Below are positions 46,852-57,968 of a stretch of 64,000 nucleotides of DNA, piece after piece. The DNA is from Paraphysomonas bandaiensis (Eukaryota > Chrysophyceae). Position 1 is the stretch's first letter. The number at the start of each line of letters is the position of its first letter. The position numbers and the translations under genes were made by a program. The notes under the pieces are model-generated. The model made no database searches. It worked only from the letters and a program-made list of their open reading frames with translations, and had not been told where the DNA came from. The stretch spans positions 1 to 64,000 of the forward strand of contig CBFFRP010000015.1 of the NCBI GenBank assembly GCA_965644295.1. Reading direction: 5' to 3'.

Positions 46852-48581
46852 TCACCAGCCTACCGTGGCAGGATCGAAACCGTCCGCTGCCATTTTGTGT
46901 TTGACTTGTTCCTGTGAAAGCCCAATGTTTAGCAGCTTCTGGTATTGAGGAGGAATAGCGGTAGCTGAAGACGTCATTGGGGATACAGTAGTCTCTACAA
47001 CCGTACTACTGTTGGTATCCTCTGTAGATGTCGCTGCGGGAGGCGGAGGTGGGGGTGGTGGAGGAGGAGCAGGTGAAGAGGACGTCTGAGAAGGGTCAGG
47101 TGAAGGTGTCTGAGAAGGTGCAGGTGGGGTGGAGGATGTTTGAGAAGACTGTCCAGCAGATTGCCTTCGACTAAGCCTAGCTGGTCGTCCACCCTCTCCT
47201 GGAACTGCTAGAGAAGATGACGAATGTCGTCTGCCAGATTTAATTCTACGCTTCACAACCGTGTCCTCTAAACCAGCAGCCTCTTCCGCATCCTTGACAG
47301 TCTGCTCTCTTTCCTGATCTCTCGCACTCGTGACGCGCTCAATTCCTTCACGAACTTTGCGTCGATACTCCACAGCAGTGGCCATCGATGATTTAATCAG
47401 TCCTTTTTCAACACTCTGAAACTTCAGTCGTTGAGGGGGGCAGGGGAGTTCAACACCTTGGAAATAGGGGTGACTCAGCAGGCTCTCAACAGTAGCACTA
47501 CCCTCCGAAAATATGCTCCGGAGAATAGAACGCACAGGTTCCATTTCTGAACCAGATAGTCCAGATCGTTCACAAAAGTCATCTCGCACTTCTGACAAGA
47601 AGGATTTCGTGTGGAACGATGAACCCGTCACCATCTCCAGTAACACCAATCCTAGCACAAATGATGAAGTGTACATTCACTGAAGCAAGATACTTACCGA
47701 ATAGTAGCACATCTACCTCACAACAAGAGCCGCCTTCCTGATTCATCTGTTGTACTTCAAGAGACATCAACATTTCGCACACATCTAGCGGCATGCCAGA
47801 GCCAAGAAGCGTGAGCTCCAATTCAGAGATACGGGCCAAACCACCAGAGTCTATCATGACATTGCTTGTCTTAAGACAATCACATATTATGCCTTTAGCA
47901 TTAAGGGCACTAAGAGCTTCCAGTATCTGACGACCAATACTCCGTACTGCCTTCTGCTTGAGGGGACGTCCATTCTCTTTGCGATACTTATCTGCATAAG
48001 GGGTCTTAGGGCTCTGTTTGCCGTGAATCACATCTTTAAGTGACCCCTTCTCGCAGAACTTTCTTATTACAATAAGAATATGTCTGTCTTTGATATAATC
48101 TGCATCCTCACAAGATAATATATACGGATTCGCCATACCACATATGAGATTAGCAAACACATCCATAGTCGTTGAGTTGGATAATGAGAGTGGAAAGTCC
48201 TTAATATTAGTCATGGATAGCACCATAGGGACCCTATGAGAGGTCTCTGTATCAATTCCTTTAACAAGAAAATGCCATTTTAATTGACGTGATCCAATGT
48301 GTACAAGTGCCTCATTCTGCCATGTAAATGGTGAATCTTTACAGTAATTTGAGGCTAATAAGATAGCATCTGTGTCGGATAGAATGCCCTCACTAATAGA
48401 CTGATATTCAGGGGGTACGTATGGGAGAAGAGGGGGGGCTTTAGAGGCTGTTGACTCGATGCCATTTGTGTTAGCTGTGGAGTATGTAAATGACTGATAC
48501 TTATCTCCTCTCCTGTTAATAGAATGAAATGATCGGTTAAAGTAGGTATGTATGTACTTACTTGCTCATACAGCACCCCAT
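46852..48581 (-). CDS. PXK-like pseudokinase with acylation signal and WH2/CCDC53-like C-terminus
   Basis: Three exons on the minus strand: 48581-48562 (20 nt), 48512-47698 and 47651-46852, about 544 residues. The first exon gives MGCCMSK, a strong signal for dual myristoylation and palmitoylation. The kinase-like domain (about 95-345) resembles PX-domain kinase-like (PXK/Slob) proteins: ANPYILSCEDADYI, KFCEKGSLKDVIHGK, GRQILEALSALNAKGI, DVLLFGLVLLEMVTG. The HRDLKxxN loop is CDCLKTSN, so the catalytic Asp is a Cys, and the DFG motif is lost (ISELEL), so it is predicted to be inactive. The C-terminal half is Pro/Ser-rich with a run of ten prolines, then LLNIGLSQEQVKHKMAADGF, similar to motifs in WASH-complex and formin-related actin regulators. 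A membrane-linked scaffold in trafficking or actin control is inferred. Confidence 0.85.
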
Positions 48582-48674
48582 AGTTAGATGATGGATGACT
48601 GGCTGGTGCTTACTGGGCAGATATACTGTCGAAGTCGAAGTCACAGTTAGTGAAGAGAGAGATGGTGACACTCT

Positions 48675-49569
48675 TGTATGTATGTATGTATGTATGTATG
48701 TATGTATGTATGTATGTATGTATGTATGTATGTATGTATGTATGTATGTATGTATGTATGTATGTATGTATGTATGTATGTATGTATGTATGTATGTATG
48801 TATGTATGTATGTATGTATGTATGTATGTATGTATGTATGTATGTATGTATGTATGTATGTATGTATGTATGTATGTATGTATGTATGTATGTATGTATG
48901 TATGTATGTATGTTTGTATGTATGTATGTATGTATGTATGTATGTATGTATGTATGTATGTATGTATGTATGTATGTATGTATGTATGTATGTGTATGTA
49001 TGTATGTATGTATGTATGTATGTATGTATGTATGTATGTATGTATGTATGTATGTATGTATGTATGTATGTATGTATGTATGTATGTATGTATGTATGTA
49101 TTTATGTATGTATGTATGTATGTATGTATGTATGTATGTATGTATGTATGTATGTATGTATGTATGTATGTATGTATGTATGTATGTATGTATGTATGTA
49201 TGTATGTATGTATGTATGTATGTATGTATGTATGTATGTATGTATGTATGTATGATTGTATGTATGTATGTATGTATGTATGTATGTATGCATGTATGTA
49301 TGTATGTATGTATGTATGTATGTATGTATGTATGTATGTATGTATGTATGTATGTATGATTGTATGTATGTATGTATGATTGTATGTATGTATGTATGTA
49401 TGTATGTATGTATGTATGTATGTATGTATGTATGTATGTATGTATGTATGTATGTATGTATGTATGTATGTATGTATGTATGTATGTATGTATGTATGTA
49501 TGTATGTATGTATGTATGTATGTATGTATGTATGTATGTATGTATGTATGTATGTATGTATGTATGTAT
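48675..49569. repeat. (TATG)n tetranucleotide array, about 0.9 kb
   Basis: Near-perfect TATG units with rare changes (TTTG near 48912, one missing unit base near 48993, ATTT near 49100, GATT near 49254, 49359 and 49378, CATG near 49290). It lies between the divergent starts of the pseudokinase (48581, minus) and the thioesterase-like gene (49752 or 49812, plus). Frames through it are artefacts. Confidence 0.97.
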
Positions 49570-49751
49570 CAGTACAGTATATGTACCTATAAACTACAGC
49601 GTATGTATTAATAATGCGATAAGGTAGTTGTCTGGGCCGTATTTCACGGTATTCGGTATTCGGTATTCTGTATTCGGTATTTGTGCCACATCTGTCATAG
49701 AACACCCCCACATCATACCACTCACATCCAGGCCCAGCAAGCTGGATCTAT

Positions 49752-51379
49752 ATGCGTGATATTGTCCATAGCTACGAGATAGAAGGCATATGTGTTAAGA
49801 TACATGCTAATATGAGTGATCTATATACATCCATTCAATCCACCCTATCTGATGTGAGTCTCTTCTCACCATGGGTAATTATTCTTGTAATTCTATGTAT
49901 ATACATGACTATAAAAACATGTATTGAGTTCTTCAATAAGCGTGTTATAAGTAACGGAGGGTTTGCATTCGGTCTCATGAAATTTGCTGGATTGGAGAAA
50001 TTTGGTGAATACTTAAGCATATGGCGCAATATAAGCGGTGGTATTACTCTTGAAAGAGGTGTTATGCGGTTTGAGTATTGTGTGCCTGAGCACCTCTGTC
50101 ATTGTCACCCAGACAGTGGGGCATATCTCGACCTCGCATCTGTTCTGGCTTTGGCGGATGAGATCACCACTGTACTTGTAGTATGCAAAGATAAAACCTT
50201 CCGACCAGGTAATCCACTGGATACAGTAACAGTCACATATATATAGATGTCATTGACCTTTGTTTTGAAGGAGTTAGCGTGAGTCTCTCGGGAGAGTTGT
50301 ACTGTGATGATATAAAGGCGGGCCAGCATATTATCATTGAAGCTTTTGCTACAAAGATTGGTGGAACATTGGGATTTACAGAGGTCGCAGTATATGCTTT
50401 TTACTTTTCTAATATTTACATGATATTTTTCAGATATACTTCACTTCTATCAAGGACCAGCTTACTTTAGCAAGAGCAACTCACGTGAAGTACTTAAAAA
50501 TGGGTTTCATGTACGTTTCTAGCGTATACTAATGCCGAAGGATATATGTATTTTGCTATAGTGAATGGTATATATATCTGATTGCCCCTAAATTATCGTT
50601 ATTCCATTATCAATACTTTGCTGACGTTATGACTTGTCATTCAGTTGGGACTTAGTAAGTCCATTAATTCCGCTTGCAATCGGACTGTTAGATTATTATA
50701 TGAAATCTTTTGTTGAAACCAAATCTATCTCCTCGGCTGATAAACCAAGTATGCAAAGCTTATTGAATGTGACACCCGTGGATTTAATGGGATCGAGCCA
50801 TCATGTGAGGAGCGATAAGGATTCTCCCGTGACTGGAATCGGGCGAAAATCTAGAGCAATAAAGTCATTCTCCATGATATCTCATCCTCAATTGCTCAAT
50901 CATGGAAGTTTTGTGCATGGTACGTGAATTTAAGAGTGTACACCCGCACTTGTATGCAACTTCGGTTTTGTCCCCCAGGCTACATTACATATAGCCGAAA
51001 TTTTATATTAGTGTTGAAAGTTATCACATGTGGACGCGTCCATTGTGATATTTTGTTTATAGGGGGTGCGTTGGCGATGTCCATTCATGAGTCCGTAATT
51101 CAGTACTGCGTGACAAATAACATCCCTTCTCGACGATTGCGTTATATGGATGTGTCGTACATCTCACCCTGCAAGGGAAAGGTGTCTATTTCTGTCACAC
51201 CAATCCCACATATACACAAAAAACTGACACAAGAACTTACCTCCACGTATACGGCAAAGAGTGATGTTGTTGACTCTTTCCGTGTAGTGATCAAGGCCAG
51301 TAGCGATGGTAAACATAGAAAGTCAAAGAATTCAGAGTATAAAGTGTTTGTTCAGGCTTTAGTAATACTTTATGCGTAA
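49752..51379 (+). CDS. Membrane-anchored double-hotdog (acyl-CoA thioesterase-like) protein
   Basis: Five exons: 49752 (or 49812)-50208, 50271-50383, 50434-50510, 50645-50919 and 51063-51379, phases consistent, 392 residues from the second ATG and 412 from the first. A membrane helix (SPWVIILVILCIYMTI) precedes the first hotdog unit: CHPDSGAYLDLASVLALADE, FRPGVSVSLSGELYCDDI, then GQHIIIEAFATKIGGTLGFT and ATHVKYLKMGF, as in ACOT13/PaaI-type enzymes. A linker with a weaker helix (SPLIPLAIGLLDYYM) leads to a second, more diverged hotdog: SFVHGGALAMSIHESVIQYC and LRYMDVSYISPCKGKVSISV. The substrate is not predictable. The usual catalytic acid of the first unit may be the Asp of GAYLDLA. The start facing the tetranucleotide array is uncertain. 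Confidence 0.8.
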
Positions 51380-51774
51380 ATTACACGATGCCCAGTTTAG
51401 TCCCAAAATTGAATTGATTGTTAAATGATATAGTGCTACTGAATATCAATGAGTACATGTAATAAGGGGGTCTTGCCTCACAAAATTCACCAGTATTGCC
51501 TAAAGGGAAAATAGTATTTTTATGAATGTTTTCTAGGTGACATATGCATATTTTCAATGATTTTTTAGAGTTTTTGGGTATATGAGTACGTTGGTATGCA
51601 TATTAGTGCTCAGGAAACTATTTTCTAACTCTATAGAGAATTGAGAAGGTAATAAACAAAGTTGCCACAAAGTACCTGCCTGTAGAGTTGCATGAGTTTC
51701 TTCGGAGTATAGAGGAGATACTATATTATCTTGAAAACACTCAGTTCTATATATAGCAGTACATGTCATTAATG
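51380..51774. other. 3' flank, no gene seen
   Basis: AT-rich 3' region of the thioesterase-like gene; a minus frame at 51769-51554 has no family signal. Confidence 0.4.
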
Positions 51775-52600
51775 CTTTTTTTTGACCTGATTTGGGCTCA
51801 ACAGGGCGCTCATATCACCACCGGGCAAATATAGACATTCAATTTCAATATTCGGTTCAACAGAAGCTCACTTCTATCTTCATTATGATAATGACAGCCG
51901 AATGTACGTGATTTCATTATAGTACACAATTATAGAGAAACCACAATCATGAGCCAAATATCAAGAGCAGATCATCTAACTCCAAGTTATATTCCATCCT
52001 TCGACTGCTGTAGAAGATCATAATGAGGTCAGTGCAAGTGATCTGTCTTCATATCCAGGACTTCGAAACAACTTCAAGAACATTACAGGAGAGTTTAAGT
52101 ACCATATTTGATGCTATATAGGTTAGGAGCAGTGGCACCCAGTTCTTTCAGGGTTTGAGCCATATCGTGCTTCTCAGGATATTGTGTGTTTCGTATCATA
52201 CACACATCTTTCGATCAGGTGCACTTGCAGAGGTAAAGCCTGCTGTGTGATGATGATGCTAATTAAGGCAATAAGAAGCCTCTCTTTCATCTTCAACTGT
52301 TTACATTTATCATCACACTTACAGTATACATATCATTCATTTGAAACTATATGAGTTCTCATTTGTGTTATTAATGTTAATCAAGGAACATCTATTTCTT
52401 AATAAGGCAAGCATGCTACAAATAGCTATACAATCTATTATTAACTTTTCAACGTCATGAGGATAAGCTACAATTTAACCTAGGGATAAGGAGTATCGTC
52501 CCTTGTCTAAATTTTAAAACTCGGGCTTTTCGCCCTCGTTTCAAAATTTTGAGCGCGGGACGATATAGCCTCCTTATTGCCCGTGGTTAAATATAACTAA
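51775..52600. repeat. Dispersed repeat, copy interrupted by about 0.44 kb of other DNA
   Basis: 51775-51957 and 52405-52600 match 43215-42861 on the opposite strand. Between them, about 51960-52404 is absent from the other copy and partly resembles 34660-34870. The last 100 bp (52483-52582) is an intact foldback. Confidence 0.75.
52483..52582. repeat. Foldback (hairpin) element, intact copy
   Basis: GGGATAAGGAGTATCGTCCC pairs with GGGACGATATAGCCTCCTTA and the following TTGCCC; inside, AAATTTTAAAACTCGGGC pairs with GCCCTCGTTTCAAAATTTT around a TTTTC loop. The copy at 42878-42956 has lost part of the inner arm. Confidence 0.8.
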
Positions 52601-53042
52601 ATGGGATGCCATTAATGATAGTGCAGTTCCCGTCAATTATAATGGCCATTACCATTAATCTATAATGGTTACCAGGCCCTGATCTATAATAGCGATGCAG
52701 CTCTCAATTTGAGCAAGTTTTCTTAGACTATGATGCTAACCTGGCTGATAACTGTCTCGAGCATATATACCTCCTTTTCAATTATTAGTTGAGTACTACA
52801 TGCCATGTGCATGCCCACGATAGCAAAAGCTATTAATATTGTATACTGTATATTTAGGTGACACAGCTAACAAAACAAATTCTTTAATTCACAAGCATAA
52901 TAAAAACGTAGTAGAGTTGTTTTCGCAATAAAAAAATGACGTATATGTAACAGTGAAAGGGAAACCAAAGGAGATAATTCAAATCCAGTCGCAGTTCAGC
53001 TCATTATTGAGGTGATTCACTGTACTGACAGCTGTTGGTGGC
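52601..53042. other. Spacer, no gene seen
   Basis: Unique-looking AT-rich sequence between the repeat and the 3' end of the orphan minus-strand gene. Confidence 0.4.
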
Positions 53043-53783
53043 CTAAGAGTAAATACCGTAATCTCCATGCACTTCGATTCTAGCAGTGGTGCATTTGCCA
53101 CTTCCAGATTGTTTAAGCTGCCGATTAGCATCAACCAAATCTTCGACAAGATCGGCTAGTCCTCGTTTCGTTGATATATTTGGGAGATTCTTTACCTCGT
53201 TCCCACCCACAGCCCCACTATGAGATGACCTGCGGTGACTCTTCGCCTTCTTGAGCTGGGCAGGCGCAGGGGAAGTTTTCTGTCTGTGGATCACGGGAAG
53301 GAAATTGTCTTTTTCCGACATAGTTGTGTTTGAGAGCCTTTGTTCGGCGAGGACACCAAGGTTAACTCTCCACAGTTTATACTTACTTCTCTGAGGAGGA
53401 GTAAGATCAATGTAGCCTTGCTCCAGCATAGTTTCAGTATCACTCGCACACAGCCCAACGTACTGAACCAAATGTCTAGCCTCGTGAAAATTCAGCGCAA
53501 CCCCCAATCGATGACCAATCCACGCACAAACGTAGGCCAAATCATAAACTCGTTTCAGAGACATCTGATGTAGCATTTGGGAGCACTGGACCATCAAATT
53601 GTTATTCGACTGAAGGGCAGGACGAAGCTTTACTAGGACATTGTATGTCGCGGCAAAGTCCTGTTTCTTAGAGTTGCTTAATTTACTTATAATATTAGAA
53701 CGCAAAGATTCGAAGTTCGACATCTCATTGACTGGGTTGTGACACTGTCGACTACAATGCAATACTCCTTTACAATAGGTCAT
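53043..53783 (-). CDS. Unrecognised protein
   Basis: A single open frame of 246 residues with balanced composition. The middle (about 20-120) looks helical (SLKRVYDLAYVCAWIGHRLG, then FHEARHLVQYVGL). A Ser/Lys-rich, probably disordered stretch (about 165-200) precedes a C-terminal segment with a short helix (LADLVEDLVDANRQLKQ). I do not recognise the family. A strong donor-like GTAAGTATAA lies inside the frame near 53381-53390, but the uninterrupted reading is open and I found no in-phase acceptor, so I kept it as one exon. The true start could be the second Met (about residue 21). Confidence 0.6.
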   Translation of the reverse strand: MTYCKGVLHCSRQCHNPVNEMSNFESLRSNIISKLSNSKKQDFAATYNVLVKLRPALQSNNNLMVQCSQMLHQMSLKRVYDLAYVCAWIGHRLGVALNFHEARHLVQYVGLCASDTETMLEQGYIDLTPPQRSKYKLWRVNLGVLAEQRLSNTTMSEKDNFLPVIHRQKTSPAPAQLKKAKSHRRSSHSGAVGGNEVKNLPNISTKRGLADLVEDLVDANRQLKQSGSGKCTTARIEVHGDYGIYS

Positions 53784-54500
53784 CTTGATCTCAATCGATT
53801 AACAGTAGAGTATTAGTGCATATATGACAGACGCATAACTCCACTACGAATCGTATGCTATATAGCTATATATATTCCTACTTCCCTCTTATTCTGAGCA
53901 ATCCCAAATCCCTAAAGGCTGTACCGGGTGTATTCTTGCAATACTGATCTCGAGATAAGACTGTAGTAGGAGATGGAAGCATATTCTCACAGTATATCAC
54001 GCCATTCAATATCAGCCATCAAATTTTTGTAACGTCAATTAGCAATCGAAAATTTTAATATCACATTCTTCTATCCAATTATATAAGGTGTATTATAAAT
54101 AAAAGAATGTCATTGGATAACGTTTTACTATTATTTTCTGGAATGTTATTAGAAACTACAGCAGTATACAGTGCGTATAGTACACTGCAGAAGAGGGTGT
54201 TGTTGACTGTATACAGCGTATACCAGGTCCAGTGAAGAATATTATATATGGTTCCATATGTATGTCTACATACAGTGTACTGCTGTACGATATATTCGAG
54301 GTGTATGAGTACAGTTAACTCCTATATGACTTATGGGCATATATAGTCACATAGAGCAGTCAACAGGCCATAGGTGACAGAGTGCTCATCCTACACACAT
54401 TAAGTGACAGAGTTGACCTTCATTAAAGGGCTCAACTTGTCAGGAGGGGTTCTCTGTCTTCGATCACTGCTGCTGGCCTTAGATCACTACTGCTTTGCGA
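53784..54500. other. Divergent promoter region
   Basis: Between the starts of the orphan gene (minus) and the MORN gene (plus). Contains several CAGTGTACTGC-type short inverted repeats (54155-54295). No gene seen. Confidence 0.4.
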
Positions 54501-56273
54501 ATGCCAAAATCTAAACGAGCAAAGAAATCTATACATCGGGTGGAATATCCAGGTATAGCTGTGTATATATCTCTTAATCTCTGGTAATAGTGTGTCCTAT
54601 CCTATCACTATAGATGGTGTGTATAAGGGGGATATGATCGGGAATGAAAAGCATGGATATGGAGTCATGTCTTATAGCAATGGTGTCTATTATTCGGGTG
54701 ATTGGGTTCGTAATCGGGCAACTGGTTTTGGGAAAAAAGTACACATATATCCTCACGTATGTATTTTGCTTGTAGACTAATGACTCTGCACAGATGTTTC
54801 CAAGTGGTGATTGTCATGAGGGATATTACTTGGACGATCAAAGAGATGGTTGGGGTTTCTATCTGTTTTCATGTGGTGATAACTATAGAGGAGAATGGAA
54901 GCACGGCTACATGCATGGTACAGGAGTTTTTACCTGGGCTGACGGTATGGTGCTCTCGTATGATGCCTTATATTTGAACCTATATCCCTTCCAGGTGATG
55001 TCTATACTGGTGAGTGGAGGGACGGAAAAATGACTGGTGAAGGAACAAAAACCTGTGCGGATGGTACATCTTTAAAAGGTATTCCGCCTGGATTTCAACC
55101 TAGTGCATTGGTTAACCCTTGTGATGACAGGGTACTTCAAGGAGGGTGTACTCCATGGCTGGGGAACCAAGGTAGGCCCGATGACGATATCAATGCAGAT
55201 TACTGTTTTATGTGTTCATAAGCATGTGTAGCAGCTATTCGATTCTCATGTACTGTTGAATCATGTTATCACGGCATCCTTCTACCTTTCGTATATTTAT
55301 ATGTATGCAATTCGTATATTTGACTCCTTTCGTAGTCACTATCGTGTGGGGATGTATACAATGGAGAGTTCTCAGAGGGAAGGTATATAAGAATGCGTTT
55401 GATCTTGCCGATGGGTAACACAACTTCTTCAGGAGACATGGTTGGGGTGAATACACCTGGGCCAATGGTGATACGTATCGCGGAGAGTGGAATGCGGATA
55501 GAATTAGTGGTCGAGGAGAAATGGAGATTCACCCACAGAGGAGGTGTGTACTCCTTTCCTTCATTTAGTCGTCGAGATCTCTGTTAATCGTGCACAGGTC
55601 GTCATGTCAAAAGGGGGATGTCGTGAGCTACAGGTACTTCTCAATTGCTTTTCCTGAAGCATTCTCAAGCAACTGTTGCAGGGGTGAATTTATATTTGAG
55701 AGGCGACAAGGTTTCGGAGTGGCCGAATTTGCTAGTGGTCAGAAATACACGGGTGGGTCTATCAAATTTTCATTTGCTTTGTTTTTTTAATACACCTCGG
55801 TAGGCCATTGGGAAAACGATCAGCCAAGCGGTTGGGGAACGCTTGTCTTTCCTGGCGGAGATGTCTATGAAGGAATGTTTGTGGATGGGAAGAAGAGTGG
55901 GGAGGTGGTTGCTGTGCAGTATATTGTGGAGTGTTAATATGTGACCAGGGAATCATGGTTTTCGTTCATGCCGATGAGGAAAATTCGCCTAGTGAAATTG
56001 AAGAGATACACAGTGGACAGTGGAGGGATAATTTACCAAATGGATGGGGCGTTAGGGAATACTCAAATGGAGAGGTAAAACTTTCATACTTTCGATGCAG
56101 CGTAACTGGGTGAGATATAGGTATACAGAGGAGGCTTCAGAGATGGGATGAGAGAAGGGGGAGGAGAACTTAGAACGAGATCTGATGCCTCGGGCAACTG
56201 GATACTGGAGAGTGACTCGGATGTTTTATTTCGAGGGATTTGGTCTCAAGACGAGTTTGTGACACCTTCATAA
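54501..56273 (+). CDS. MORN-repeat protein, 12 exons
   Basis: Twelve exons that all join in phase: 54501-54552, 54614-54738, 54794-54944, 54995-55078, 55131-55171, 55336-55382, 55433-55543, 55598-55633, 55682-55752, 55804-55904, 55949-56074 and 56121-56273, about 365 residues. About nine or ten MORN repeats are visible, for example YKGDMIGNEKHGYGVMSYSN, YSGDWVRNRATGFGK, YRGEWKHGYMHGTGVFTW, YTGEWRDGKMTGEGTKT, YRGEWNADRISGRGEM, GHWENDQPSGWGTLVF and YRGGFRDGMREGGGE. The N-terminus is basic (MPKSKRAKKS). MORN proteins bind membranes or form elongated scaffolds and are common at cilia and in the cytoskeleton of protists. The last 30 residues are not MORN. Confidence 0.9.
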
Positions 56274-57968
56274 CTCCTTCTGTCAGCTTTGTATATTTGC
56301 TGCCTATATTATAATATGTTACTATCTATATGCACGCCATTTTTATTTTCTAGCAGTTAGCTCACTGTTGTAGTTGTATCTTTTAGAGCACTGTCCATCT
56401 AAAGTAAATGAAAATTACGTAATATAATCTTACTTTGTTTACTGTTCGTAACAGTGAATGGTATCATGTGTGTAAAAGATCTGGTTTAAGTTAGGAAATT
56501 AAGTTATTTCGTATTATCAAGATGCATATCACGTAAGCTTATTGTTTCACAATGACAAAGTTTTAGTGCAAGCGAAGTATATAGTAGGCCATGGAATGCC
56601 ATGGGTATATACTATATACGACTAGAGGCTAGATGATCTGTTGGAGTTACGTAATGTGGTGAAGACTAACATCTAACATTACCGGGTTTCCAGAGGTACA
56701 CCATTTAGTCAAGGTACACGAAGACCCATTAGTCTTGTAAAGCTACAACACAAGCAATACGGCTACGTCATAAAAGTCAAGTTAATAGAAGCGTTCAAAC
56801 ATCGTCTGTTCACCGGGAGCACCTCAGAAAACAATGCATCACGAAGGTAAAGGGTGTATGTAAGTCATGTGCATTATTCCTGGTCAAATCAGAGAAAACA
56901 CTTCAAGCAGAAAGCTTTATTCAAAGGTTACAGTAGATATTGCTGTGTGTCTAACAGGCTAACAGGGATATAAATACGTCGTGGTTCTTATTTCTTAGAG
57001 ATATCGCCACAAAGGAACTGTGGGAAAATTAAAGTATACTTACACATTTACATTTCAATACAAAATCTATAACAACTACTATTGTCCAATATACACTTAA
57101 CCCTCTCAATTCAGCTGAATGGGTGTGTAATATGAGCCACAGTTGTGTGTCTGCTAGGTATCTAAACTACGTACGGTCTATGTATCAAGAACAGGAACTC
57201 AGCACATCATTGAGCAAGACATGGCGCACTTTAATCTTAATTCTCTCATTCTTTTCCTTGATCCTGATTGACTATCGGCATGTTTGAGTATCCCTGAATT
57301 ATTAAACAGTAATAGCATGGTCGGAGTCGATCATATCAGACTAACGGACCCACTCTATAGTGTCCATCATCATACTCATGACAATACCAAGTCTTGTAGT
57401 GGTAAATCCCTCATGGACAGTACCAGCATAACGTAACAGTTATCCCCTATATGGGATGATCGGAGAGGCCTCTGCTATGTATCCTCATGTTAACTACCAT
57501 GTTCCCTTGATTTACTGGTATAGATTCGAATATTTTAATGAGTAAGTTGATTAGTTCTTAAGATATCTTTGCATACCAGAGTTTCCTATAGCTACACTGC
57601 TGTATATAGTCAGGTTACAGAGAAAATCAATACCATCACCAAGAAAATAAGGATTTCAAGATTTCCAGATCTACATTCCCTAGAATCTAGAAATAAATAA
57701 AAATCCCAATAACTTTACAATAACTCTACTTTTTTAGTTCCTAAAACACCGATTTTCAGATTATTTGTCTGTAGAAATTGTGATTATTTTTACCCTTCCA
57801 AATTGCAACCATAACGTAGTGAGTGATTGGTTAGTGTTTCTTACGTATATTTCATACATAAGGAAATGCATTACACTCCATATAAAGTCCGGCCTGTCAA
57901 GCAGATTTACTTAACATCCTCTCATTGCAAATATATTAAGTCTGATATATAACAACACGATTAAAGAT
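56274..57968. other. Spacer, no gene seen
   Basis: About 1.7 kb of AT-rich DNA. I recognised no coding frame, RNA gene or repeat, apart from a short near-palindrome at 56577-56612 (TATATAGTAGGCCATGGAAT region). Confidence 0.45.

Noticed and set aside
53330-53400. Intron inside the orphan minus-strand gene, based on a GTAAGTATAA donor
   Set aside because: Candidate acceptors downstream shift the frame; the unspliced frame is open to the stop.
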